This document shows positions 47,121 to 57,414 of a DNA stretch of 64,000 nucleotides, piece by piece. The DNA lies in assembly GCA_022432975.1 (NCBI GenBank), contig CM039502.1:12748954-12812953 (forward strand), given 5' to 3'. Source of the stretch: Begonia masoniana (Eukaryota; Streptophyta; Magnoliopsida; Cucurbitales; Begoniaceae). Position 1 is the first letter of the stretch. Each line of letters starts with the position of its first letter. A model generated the notes under the pieces. It saw only the letters and a program-made list of their open reading frames with translations, did no database searches and had not been told where the DNA came from. The translations under genes and the position numbers were made by a program.

Positions 47121-48299
47121 GTGAGTAGTGAGTTTTCAAGTGGTTGGACAAAAAGGGTCAGTTTCGCAGTGGAGAAATATAGGAAATTGATTTGGCCGGA
47201 GATACTGTAACAAAAATTTCCGACCGAGTTGAACAGAATTCAAATTCGCGAAGTTGGGCATTTTATGTTCCACGACTACACAAAAGAAGATGGTTCGGAG
47301 AGAAGCAGACAAAAATAGAGTTAGGCAGGAAAATCTCTAGCTTGACGATAATGGCGGATTTAGTGGGGTCCTGTCCTTGTAAACTAGAGAATAGTTACAA
47401 TATCCTAATCACCAATTCTTTCATCTCTTTATAGATCTATTACATGTCATGTAAACCTTAAAATAAAATATAAAGCTTAATTTATATCTTAACGTTGAGA
47501 TCATTAGTTTATGTCATAAATTTTTATGACACATAAGAGTTTTTATCTTTTAAAGTATTAATAATTTAGATATTGTTATCAATTTATCTATTAAATAAGA
47601 TATATATATTTTATATTTTTTATTTAATCAGATGTTTTAACTTGATTTTTAATACTTGGACAATTTCTAACCCGATCCAAACTCTCTCTCTACTTTACGA
47701 AGATTTCTAACAAAATATAAGTTTTCGAAATTTTTGGGGAGAATGTCGAAAAACTTTTAATTGAGTTAGAAATTGCTGGAACACTTAGAAATCAGATTAA
47801 ATCACATGATTAAATGAAAAACGTATTGTACGTATGTTTTATTTAACGGATAAATGTACACAAAGTCTAAATTGTGATGGACGTTCGATTTGTAATAATA
47901 ATTATTTCAAATCTTAAGATCTAAATTACATCTTACTCAATAAAAAATTTATTAGTATTAGAAATCGAACGATAACTAAAAAAAAATAGTATATGAAACA
48001 CCAAATTTACATGGAAAAATCCTATAAAAAAAAATTAAATAACAGGCAAAAGATAATATTAGTATAAAGATCGAAATACAAACGTAAATTTTTGCGATTC
48101 TAAATTACTTTACCTGAAATAGAAAAAAAAAAAAAAAAAAAAAACTCTGATGAAATTTTTTTAATTTGGGTTTAATCAGCTTGGCTCAGATATAATTCAG
48201 ATCACACGAGAATCTAACAAATAGTTTTTTAAGAAAATTATAAGCAATTAAATCACTTTCAATTTATCAAATTATTTTCAATATCGAAAGTTAAGTTTT
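47121..48299. other. AT-rich intergenic DNA upstream of the zinc-finger gene
   Basis: A short open frame at 47192-47434 has no recognisable domain. A poly-A run of about 24 bases lies at 48122-48145. The right part is probably the promoter region of the zinc-finger gene. Confidence 0.4.
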
Positions 48300-48715
48300 T
48301 GAAATTAGTTGGAGAAAAAAATAGATAGATGGTTGATAAATTTCAAGCCTCGTCTGCTTCGTTCTTACTTGTTCAGAAGATTGAAAGCTGTGGAGACGAA
48401 GAAAGAACAATGGCTCTTGAGACCCGTGAAGCAGCGAATCCAAAATCCATCTCTTTCGTCTATAATTTATCCAAAAAACAACACCACTCTTTTCTTTTTT
48501 CCTGACCTTCTCAGACGCCCCCACACTGTCCCCCACTCCTACTCTCCAGTCTCTGTTAACCTTTGCTTTCCCATAATTAAACATCAGCCCCCACCTTCTC
48601 AGTTCTTGTTCTCTTCCCTCTTTTCTCTCTCTACTCATCCTAAAACTAAGAATACCCACTTCCCCTTTTCGTTTTGGAACGGCCATTGGTACGAGGGTAA
48701 GCTCAACAGACGCAG

Positions 48716-49502
48716 GTATCTCGGAAAATATTGTTTTTTTCCTTATGGTTGCTTCGCTAGTTTTGCTTATGGTTTTTTGGTTTTCTGAGGTTTTCGAGCT
48801 TTCTCTGGTTTTGAGGCAGAAACCCTTCGTTTCTGTGGGTTTTTGGGTTCTTATGAGTATCTTGTTTTCGGCCTTCTCTTTCATTAAAAACTGATGGATG
48901 AAGATGAAATGATTTTCTGGGGATCTTCCTCTTGAACTTTTTGTCTCTCATGGCGGTTCAGCTTTTCCTTTACCATCTCTTTTCGTGAATTTCCTTATCA
49001 AACTGGACTTCAATCATCTCTTGTTGCCAATGGCTTTTTTTCCCCCTAATTCGTGGAATCTATTCTCTGAATTATACTTACGAAATGTGTTGCTGCCCTT
49101 ATTTTGGCTTTGACAAGACAAACTGTCTGCTTCAGCTAGTTACTCGGCTATTGGTCGCGATTCCCACAATTTTGTCTTCTAAAAATGTTATTTTTACAAT
49201 TTCTTACGAGACCTCAGACGAACAATGATGTAGCCAACTATCTGTTGTTGGGAAAACAGAGATTCTGCTGCTTAAATCTTTTGGATGTGATGAATCAGAG
49301 AAATCCGATATGCAAATTTCAATCTCATTTTCCTTTTTTTCATATTGCTTAATATAAGAACTCATATTCGTCAATCTCCTATTTCTTGAGCTGGATTATG
49401 TTCTTGATCGTCTTTAGATTTGACGATTAAATTCGCAGAATCGGGTAGTGTTAATATATGTATTATATGCTTTTAATCCAATAGTTTTCATTGCTTGTCC
49501 AG
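48716..49502 (+). other. Predicted 5' UTR intron of the zinc-finger gene
   Basis: A donor CGCAG/GTATCT at 48716 (alternative AGG/GTAAGC at 48697) and an acceptor TTGTCCAG/GG ending at 49502 would remove about 790 bp. This would bring a CT-rich leader (about 48470-48715) to 17 bases before the start codon. The region between is T-rich as plant introns are. Not proven without transcripts. Confidence 0.5.
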
Positions 49503-49519
49503 GGACGAGGAAGCCAATC

Positions 49520-50239
49520 ATGAAACCAGTTATAGATCTCGAAGTGAAGCCTTCTTCCGATGAAAATTCTTCCGGCATTAGCAGCGAAGTTGCTTCGAAC
49601 GTAGCAGAGCCGGTGAAAGAAATCTCTGCCAACTGTTCTCTCCTCTCGCATCCCCAGCCAATATCTCTCGACCTATCTATCCGATTTTGCAACGATGAAA
49701 ATGTAGCCGAGAAGAATTCAACAGCATTTTCCCTCTCGAGTACTAGCGAGAGCAGCAACCACCCTGCCTCCGGTCAAACCACAGCCGGCACTTCACCTCG
49801 AGTTTTCTTGTGTAACTACTGTCGCCGGAAATTCTTCAGCTCTCAGGCTCTTGGAGGACACCAAAATGCGCATAAGAGAGAACGGACTCTGGCAAAGCGT
49901 GCGATTCGGGTTGGAAATTTTACAAATCGTTTTGCTGGCTTAGCATCTCTGCCTGTAAGTGGACCTCCATTTAGGTCATTGGGGATCAAAGCTCATTCTT
50001 CGTTTCACCATGGATTTGTGCCTGGAGGGAGGCCTCTCGAGACTAAGAACAATGCACAATTCGAAACTGGGTTTTTAGGCCTTCCGATGGTTTTTTACGA
50101 CGACAGTGAAGCTGAGGTTATGTGGCCGGGAAGTTTCCGTCAAGTGGATCAACCAGATTTTGTAATGACGGGAAGTTCAAGTGGGAGTTTGACAGAGATG
50201 GCAGAAAAATCTTCACCCGACCTTACGCTCAAGCTTTAA
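49520..50239 (+). CDS. Single C2H2 zinc-finger protein with C-terminal EAR motif, ZFP1/3/4-like, 239 aa
   Basis: The ATG at 49520 is preferred to an upstream in-frame ATG at 49448, because MKPVIDLEV is the usual type of start and the earlier one lies inside the predicted 5' intron. Residues about 95-120 form one plant-type C2H2 finger, FLCNYCRRKFFSSQALGGHQ, with C98, C101, H114 and H118 and the plant-specific QALGGH signature. A second LxLxL-like stretch (SLDLSI) is at about 49-54. The protein ends PDLTLKL, a classical EAR repression motif. Arabidopsis proteins of this shape are nuclear repressors in development and ABA response; the exact role here is not shown. The gene is tail to tail with the oxidoreductase gene, about 310 bp apart with no feature between them. 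Confidence 0.92.
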   Translation: MKPVIDLEVKPSSDENSSGISSEVASNVAEPVKEISANCSLLSHPQPISLDLSIRFCNDENVAEKNSTAFSLSSTSESSNHPASGQTTAGTSPRVFLCNYCRRKFFSSQALGGHQNAHKRERTLAKRAIRVGNFTNRFAGLASLPVSGPPFRSLGIKAHSSFHHGFVPGGRPLETKNNAQFETGFLGLPMVFYDDSEAEVMWPGSFRQVDQPDFVMTGSSSGSLTEMAEKSSPDLTLKL

Positions 50240-50548
50240 GAAGTTTTTTTTCGATATCGGCTCAGCAATTACGTTTTGTACAGAATAATATTGAAGAGCA
50301 CCACTTCAAGCTTTAGCTCCTGTCTTACCTTCTTTAAAATTGTGTATTTTGAGCGGCCATGGATGATTAATTTTGAACTCTCAACACCATTTGTGCTTTG
50401 AACCTATTTTTGAGATGAGAGAATGATTAATCCTCATTTCGGTTTCGAAGAATTCATTTGTTCATGTCCCACAGGTTTGAGTCGTCTTTTTTTCTTGCGA
50501 AATCTGGAAAATTAGCGACGTAAAGCTTGAAGATTGTTAATTATGAAT

Positions 50549-51718
50549 TTACAAGATCACAGTTCTGCAACCAAGATCAATGGATTTCTTCACAGCATCC
50601 ATCACTAGTTGCGTCTTCCTACTGATCAAACCCCACTTCTCATCAGGATCGGATGCATGAATTCTGATGTTTTTGACCAACCTTGCCATCTCTTCCACCA
50701 TCAAAGCCTCCTGCGGCAGCTCAGACGCAATTCCGATCACCTCCCGCTCCACATTCCACCCAGTAGAAAGCTCATTAAACTTCACACCCTTTGTGAACTG
50801 AAACGTCGCGTAATCCTCTTCAAACGGGATGATGAAATCCCCGGCGAAGAGGGACCCATTGGAGGCGGAGATCGCTAAGTCCATTGAGGAGTGGGAAAGG
50901 AAGGAGCAGTGGAGTGTGGCGGTGGTTGGTGGGGTTTGCCAGTGGAGAGAGGATGAGGAGGACAAGATGACTCCGGCGGAGTTGAGGGCGGGGCTCGGAA
51001 GGGCGGTGACTTGGGCCGGCAAGGTGTAGTCTTTTGCCCACAAAATGGCTCCTATGCAGTACCATGCTAGGTCCCCTAGCGCGCCTAGTCCGTCGAGCTC
51101 TCGTTTTACCCTAATGTTGCTCTCTAAAAACTCTACTCCGGCTGTAAGAGTCGACGTGCTGTGGACCTAAATCACGATCAAATGAAGAGAAATTAACGAA
51201 AAATTCGCCAAATTTAGAGGACTAGGGTTGATTAGACAGAGAAGCAGCAACTCACGAAATTCACATTTCCTAATCTCAGACGATCGGAGAGGAAATCCTT
51301 CATCTCGGCAGTTCTAGGGTGGTGAAGCCACATCGATCCATCCATGAACTGCACGCCGTTGGATCTACAAGCGTCGAGAATCTGATCAAGCTCGCCCACA
51401 TGAAGAGCCGTCGGTTTCTTCCAAGAGCAAATGCTTCTTCTTCTTGGCTACGACGACCGCCCAATGTAGGTGAAGGCTAGTGGGAAGCGGCAGGTACACC
51501 ACATCTACGGACGGATCGTCGAGCACCTCATCGTAGCTCCCGAAGATCTTGACGCTCGGCGGCAGCCCGTTTGCGACGGCGAAATTTCTGGCCTTTTCGA
51601 TCGAACGGCTGCCGATTGCCGACAGTCTGGCATTGGGTGCTAAATCGATGGCTCTGGCGACTTTTCTGGCTATCTCAGCGCATCCTATGATGCCGAAACG
51701 TATTGGATTCTCCCCCAT
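50549..51718 (-). pseudogene. Gfo/Idh/MocA oxidoreductase gene (At4g09670-like), with a frameshift at the EKP motif
   Basis: Two exons: 51718-51256 and 51166-50549. A GT-AG intron of 89 bp (51255-51167) joins NVNF to VHSTSTL exactly. The product would be about 359 aa, close to the 362 aa of the Arabidopsis relative. The N-terminal Rossmann fold shows RFGIIGCAEIARKVARAI. The C-terminal part (GLGALGDLAWYCIGAILWA, FIIPFEEDYATF, ELPQEALMVEEMARLV, SRKTQLVMDAV) is complete. One extra base at about 51416-51423 turns the expected LLLEKPTA into LLLEETDG and ends the frame soon after. The MGENPIRF start at 51718 is preferred to an ATG 36 codons upstream. Relatives are annotated as dihydrodiol-dehydrogenase-like enzymes. 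It is either a new pseudogene or an assembly error. Confidence 0.85.
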
Positions 51719-52007
51719 ATCGGTGTTGCAGTGGCGGTTTGAGGGGAAAATGTGGTGAAAAGGGTGGAGAACAGCGATTCCATGAATGTTAACTCGGTCA
51801 CTCTTTTGATAATTTAGTTGGGCCAACTCAGTGGACTGAATTAATGGCGGAGTTGATGTCCTTTCCTTTTATCCTGGTGTGAGAAGCTTCTCTCTCTTAC
51901 TTGAAAGATAATTTTTTTTTTTAATTAAACTTTGATATTTTGAGGATAAAATTTTCATTATATTTCTATTCATGAGTTCTTCCATCACGGTGGTCAGTAA
52001 AAATATT

Positions 52008-53050
52008 TGTAACGTCACTATTTTAAAAATTCTCAATTTGAAATTTTAATTTTGAAAAATTCTAAAAAAATTTCAAATTGATTTAAAATCAAGCGCTAAA
52101 TCATAATTTAAACATTAATTGAAAACTTTAATTTCGCGGAAACTTGTAATAAATTTATCAAAATCTTGAAACCATCGCATAATTAAAACAATTTATGAAA
52201 CTTTATTTAATGATAAAAATTCAACATAATTATTCAAAATCTTAAATTGAAATAAAACCTTAAATATCGTTTAAAAATTTAAAGCATACTAAATTAAATC
52301 TTTTTCTTCGAACTTAATAATATCTTCTTCTTCTTCTGTATGCTCGCTTGTCACTGGAGGGTTCTCCATTGCAGCTAATTCTTCCTCAGATAAAAATTCA
52401 CCTACATCACAAATTAAAAATTATGAGAAATCTCAGTAAGTGAAAATACGTGCAAGTTGCAAAACTTTTACTTTTATTGAAACTTATTAAACAGTTACAT
52501 ACTGGTTGAAACTCAACCTTCTTTTAAGACTTAGTCATCTCATGGCTTCGTCATCTTTTACTTTTACTTTTACTTTTACTTTTAACGATCAAGCTATTGC
52601 TATCACGTATTTGCTGTCAATTCCCTTTTACTTTTTCATACACATGAAAATGTTTCATTTATTTTATCTTTTAAATATTTCTAAGTCGATGCTCTAATAT
52701 ATGTGCTCAACCATCGAAAAATGTATGATAAATTAAAACAATAATAAAGAAAGTAATATCTATCATGTGATGTAAGGCCGTAGCCAAAATATTGTATTTA
52801 CACTTACTTGAATTCCGAGCAATATGTTTATCGAGATATTCTAAAAATTCAAAAATAGTACCATGTTCAAATAAAATCTTTGGTATTAAAATCCTACTTA
52901 ATAAATCCAATTTCAAAGTAATTTGAGTAGAAATTCCTTACGTTGTATTCTTAGGTCGGATCGGATCAGTTAGATCGATTTGAATTAAATCGGACAGTTC
53001 TAAAATTTTTCCTGCTTAATTCGAATATCAATATTAAAATTTCACTTAAA
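52008..53050 (-). mobile_element. Degenerate solo-LTR remnant (reverse)
   Basis: It starts TGTAACGTCACT. At about 52400 it has TCACCTACATCACAA and at about 52790 a CACTTACTTGAA stretch with GTGATGTAAGGCCG just before it. In the same order and orientation these correspond to the acceptor and donor signals of the long reverse LTRs. The right end is uncertain and no duplication was found. The flanking stretches 51719-52007 (upstream of the oxidoreductase gene) and 53051-53337 show no gene. Confidence 0.4.
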
Positions 53051-53423
53051 TTATTCCAACTTTAGAAGAATTTGGTCAGAAATTTATTACTGGTTAAATC
53101 TTCGATCTGTCCGATTTAATTAGGGTGAAAATTTGGTTCGGGTCCGGTTCGGGTGAATAGTGCCTGTTCGGGTCGGGTCAGTGAACAGTACCAATTCGAT
53201 TCGGTCCGGTAGAACTTAAGTGAGCTGGTTCGATTTTTGACTTGTTGGACCGGTTTAGGTTTAAAAGAAAAATCTGATTCTTCTTCTTCTTCCTTCCACG
53301 CGTTTTGTCGAGTTCTGAGGGGGAGAGAGAGAGCATATGTAACGACCCTATTTCCCAGCAAGATATTGTCCGCTCTGGGGATTGGGCCGTAACCCAATAT
53401 CCTCCCCTCACGGCTTTGTTTGG

Positions 53424-53502
53424 CGAGAACTTCCCGGAAGGTCACCCAACATGGAATTGCTCTCGCCGAAGCACTTTTAACTTCGGAGTTTTTATGGGAT
53501 CC
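53424..53502 (-). ncRNA. 5S rRNA-like domain of the Cassandra 3' LTR
   Basis: In reverse orientation it reads GGATCCCATAAAAACTCCG, GAAGTTAAAAGTGCTTCGGC and onward to GAAGTTCTCG, the middle to 3' part of plant 5S rRNA with changes. It should not be counted as a 5S gene. A partial third copy of this segment follows at about 53686-53735. Confidence 0.75.
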
Positions 53503-54096
53503 GTTGCCAATTGTGCTTCAAAACGCGTCTTGCTATGTTGAAATGGTCTCTTTACATATGTTTCATTTCCACATACTTCCCCAAGCGATGTGGGATTGTG
53601 ACGACCCCCCTTTTATGACCTGTCACCTTCCGGTTTCGCCCGCGCGGACGTACCGCCATCAGGGTTCTGGTTCGTGCAGCCATCGTCTCTCGCCGAAGCA
53701 CTTTTAACTTCGGAGTTTTTATGGATCCGTTGCCAATTGTGCTTCAAAACGCGTCTTGCTAGTGTTGAAATGGTCTCTTTACATATGTTTCATTTCCACA
53801 TACTTCCCCAAGCGATGTGGAGTTGTGACGACCCCCTTTTATGACCTGTCACCTCCGTTTCGCCCGCGCGGACGTACCGCCATCAGGGTTCTGGTTCGTG
53901 CAGCCATCGTACCCATACGTGCATATTCGGGTCATCACAATCACCCCCCCTCGGGGGCCCAACGTCCTCGTTGGCCACATTTCCGGTTGGATACAAGCTC
54001 TGATACCATTTGTAACGACCCCATTTCCCAGCAAGATATTGTCCGCTCTGCGGATTGGGCCGTAACCCAATATCCTCCCCTCACGGCTTTGTTTGG

Positions 54097-54175
54097 CGAG
54101 AACTTCCCGGAAGGTCACCCAACCTGGAATTGCTCTAGCTGAAGCACTTTTAACTTCGGAGTTCTTATGGGATCC
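54097..54175 (-). ncRNA. 5S rRNA-like domain of the Cassandra 5' LTR
   Basis: It corresponds to the segment at 53424-53502 with a few differences, notably TAGCTGAAGC where the other copy has TCGCCGAAGC. It is part of the LTR. Confidence 0.75.
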
Positions 54176-54387
54176 ATTGCCAATTGTGCTCCAAAACGCG
54201 TCTTGCTATGTTGGAAGGGTCTCTTTACATATGTTTCATTTCCACATACTTCCCCAAGCGATGTGGGATTGTGACGACCTCCTTTTTACGACCTGTCACC
54301 TTCCGGTTCGCCCGCGCGGACGTACTGCCATCCGGGTTCTGGTTCGTACAGCCATCGTACTCATATGTGCATATTCGGGTCATCACA

Positions 54388-55385
54388 GCATATCAGAGAG
54401 GGAGAGTGAGTATCAGAGCGAGAAGGAGGGTGCGACAAAGAGAAACGGAGTGAGAGATGACTCTTACTTCGAAGGGGGTCGTCGATGGAGGTCGAGTGGT
54501 GGTCGGAGCTTACAACCGAAGAGTTCCTTCTCGTCAGAGGCTGAGCGGTGATCGGAGCTCGCTGTTTCAGAAAACCGAGTAAGTCCTTCTTTTCTTTCTG
54601 AAGAACTCGAGAGGGAGAGGAGAGCTGTGGGGTGAATTCTTCCATCACCGGAGCTCTCTATTTATAGGAGAGATTTGCAACCACTTCTCTGAGAAATCCG
54701 AGTTTAGCTCGGATATTCAGAGGGCATAATTTTCAAATTGATTCTAAACACTTCACCTAGGAAGGTCTAGATTCATTCCTAATTTTCTGATTATTTGATT
54801 CAGCTATAATCAAATAAATTAGATTAATTGGTTGCTGATTAGGATTTATTATGCAGAATTGGGAACCCAAGGTTAGCTTGATTTGGGGAGATTGAATTAA
54901 TTGACTGATAATTAGGGCTAAATTGTGGGAATTGAACCCTAATTTTAGATTGATTTTAGGGATATATTTTTAGATTGTTACAATATTGGTCTATGAAAAA
55001 TGAGAATTTTATGAACTATCGATATTTGTTCAAAATAACGTTTGAATATGTTCATTATAACGCGAACGTACATTTCACGTATATTTAAGGGTAAATATCA
55101 AATTGTCCCTTAAAGTATGAGGATTTTAGCAACTGATACCTCGAATTTTGAATTTTGTCAATTGACATCGTATAATTTCACCCATTATCAACTACACACT
55201 CCCGTTACAATTTCGTTAAAATATGGCCATGTGCACAACATAATCGCTGATGCCTTCTCCACAAATTAACACCTACCACTCTTATATACATTATTTTCTG
55301 GATGCACGCACAATTAGATTTCTATGTCAATGGTTATTTTATGATTCGGAGAAACTACAAAGTCCAGATTCTTAAGAGAAAACTG
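54388..55385. other. Unassigned sequence between Cassandra and the F-box pseudogene
   Basis: The purine-rich GAGAGGGAGAG stretch after the Cassandra element continues the GGGGGAGAGAGAGAG to its left, which confirms the insertion site. No gene is recognised. An AT-rich part from about 54700 lacks coding signs. Confidence 0.35.
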
Positions 55386-55931
55386 ATGGAGGAAAATGGG
55401 GTTGATTTGATCAGCAGCTTACCCGACGAGATCCTCAGCCGAATCATTTCCTTTCTTCCATTTGAATCGGCTCTGCAAACCGGTTTTCTCTCAAACAAAT
55501 GGAGAATCTTGCGGAATTCTGCTCTGATTCAACATGGCGCTCTCAAAAACTTTGCCGATGTTGTTCTTCGTTTCTTGATTCATTTTCATGGTTTTGATTC
55601 TTCGCAGCATCCAAGAAGGTTGCCATATCATTTCGACCATGGCTCTTTTCTTTATGCTTCTATGGTGTTCAACGATAAGCTTCATTTAGATTTTTCGTTA
55701 AATCTTCAGCTCAGCAATCATCAAAATCTAACCCACAAACCAACTTCATCATCTTTCTTTGTCAAAACCCTATGCTTAAATCTGTGAACCACTTCACCAA
55801 TCGGGCTAGTGTCTTTTCTCCTTCCAAGCATTCAGTTTCTTGAGAATTTGCAAATCACTGATTGTAGGGGCTTCGAGTCTCTGTATATTGATTCCAGTCC
55901 AAAGCTTCAGACTCTGACAATTTTAGATTGA
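55386..55931 (+). pseudogene. Truncated F-box/LRR gene fragment
   Basis: From ATG 55386 the product reads MEENGVDLISSLPDEILSRI, then ISFLPFESALQTGFLSNKWR, a clear N-terminal F-box that would bind SKP1 in an SCF ligase. The start of an FBD/LRR-type body follows. A TGA at about 55786 ends it after 133 aa. After a frame change LLPSIQFLENLQI, TDCRGFESLYID and SPKLQTL read as leucine-rich repeat, until a further TGA at about 55931. Full-length relatives have 400 or more residues and an FBD domain, which is absent. It is a pseudogene, or at best a truncated gene. Confidence 0.75.
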
Positions 55932-56111
55932 TTTGAGTTGTTTAGGCATGTTTGTTGCCTAGTGCAACAAGATCAAGTTGGCAAGGGATAAATTGAATAT
56001 CCCCTTATTTTTGTTGTTTTTCTATTCATTTCTACGAGCATAGATGAACCCCTTTACTAGTTTGTATAAATGGACTATTCTATTTTTACAGATATGGTAA
56101 AGGAGCTCAAA

Positions 56112-56275
56112 GCTATTATATTCATTATGTAAGGTATGACTATGAAAAGAGGAATAAACCGAGCGACAAGAAAAATTCCCGCTGCTACCATCGTAGCAGC
56201 ATGGATAAGAGCCGAAATGGGGGTAGGTCCCTCCATGGCATCAGGTAACCACACATGAAGGGGAAATTGAGCAGA
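56112..56275 (-). pseudogene. ndhF: Nuclear insert of plastid DNA: ndhF fragment
   Basis: On the reverse strand [38 protein letters not shown] and [11 protein letters not shown] read as the NdhF subunit of the chloroplast NADH dehydrogenase-like complex (a proton-pumping transmembrane segment). The frame is open over about 55 codons and almost unchanged from plastid sequence as I know it. The mitochondrial NAD5 homologue differs more. Both flanks are nuclear: unassigned DNA beyond the F-box fragment on the left and, 12 bp away, a Copia LTR on the right. So it is a short NUPT, not a gene. Confidence 0.85.
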
Positions 56276-56287
56276 TTGAAGAGTTTC

Positions 56288-57188
56288 TGTTGGATTCAAT
56301 TAGAATTATTGAATCTCTAAAATAAACGAAAACTTAATTCTCAATCTCCATACGTTAAAAATTCTACAAGTAAATCATTAAAGCAAGAAAGACATACCTA
56401 GATCATTGTCTAAATGAAAAATACCATAAATCGGACACGTGGATTTTTCGAATTCGACAATCGCCTTCTCAAACGCTCTCTGGAGTGATTGCGGCTCCAA
56501 AGAGGCAAAAGGGTCTTGATTGTGAATTGAGGACCATAACTCTTTAGTTAACCTAATTGGGCAATTTACCATTTTATTCATCATAAATTGGTAAATTAAC
56601 CATAATGTCTCTACACATTATAATATAACCATATTATATTCAATAAACTCCAAAATCCGTTGAAATCATATTAAATCACTTTAATATGGACTTAAACTCG
56701 ATGATAACATAATGTATAATTTATAGTTTAACAATTTAGATCCAAATATAATCATAAATCTTTATAATTCTAGCAATCTTCCACTTGGATTAAATTATAA
56801 ACTAATCTATTACACATTATAATTTTATCCTTATGATATCAAATTTTGTTATTATCTAAACAAAGTATACTCAAAAAATCTCGTTCATCAATTATATCAA
56901 ATGTAAGATCAAAGCGGCTTTCGTTATAATTATCCTAACTAAACCTATCAAAGATCACAAACATCAACATAACCAAATGACATAGATCAAATATAGATGT
57001 GTAGCATGGAAATTACATGTAATGTGATTTAACATATCTATTTCAACTAGGTCCAACCAAAATTTTATTGAGATCATTAAATCTCAAATGTCAGAATGAA
57101 TTAAATGAATACCTCATAAAAATGAATACTGTAGTAACCAAAATATTCATTACAAATATCTACAAAATAAAATCACATAAAATATACA
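56288..57188 (-). repeat. 3' LTR of the reverse Copia element
   Basis: The TG...CA ends and the adjoining polypurine tract define it. The 5-bp flank on the outer side is gtttc, which can be looked for at the other end of the element. Confidence 0.7.
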
Positions 57189-57414
57189 GACTCCCACTAA
57201 AACTCAATATCTCTAAGAGATACAACCCCCATATGAGCAACACGCTCATGAAAGACCTTGGGTCGTAATCCCTTGGTGAGCGGATCCGCAACCATGAAGT
57301 CTGTTCTGATGTGATCTATAGATATTTGACCACTCTAGACTATTTTCTTCAAAACAAGGAACTTGATGTCTAAAAAGTTAGACTTTGAGAAGTTCCTGTT
57401 GTTGTTGGAGAACA

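Larger units (their letters stand above)
53338..54387 (-). mobile_element. Cassandra TRIM element with a partly duplicated LTR
   Basis: A perfect gcata duplication flanks it (53333-53337, 54388-54392). On the reverse strand the 5' LTR is 54387-54012, followed by AATGGTATCAGAGC (primer-binding site, about 54009-53998). A short internal part of about 70 bp contains GGGGGGG, a polypurine-like tract. The other LTR (53939-53338) holds a repeated inner part, so about 250 bp is present twice. No protein is encoded. The 5S-like segments identify it as Cassandra. Confidence 0.92.

Noticed and set aside
48291..48884. Reverse open frame of 197 codons at 48.3-48.9 kb
   Set aside because: It is antisense to the CT-rich 5' leader and predicted first intron of the zinc-finger gene and has no domain.
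49448..49519. Upstream ATG at 49448 as the zinc-finger gene start
   Set aside because: It lies before the likely splice acceptor at 49502, and the residues it adds do not resemble the family; the ATG at 49520 gives the expected start.
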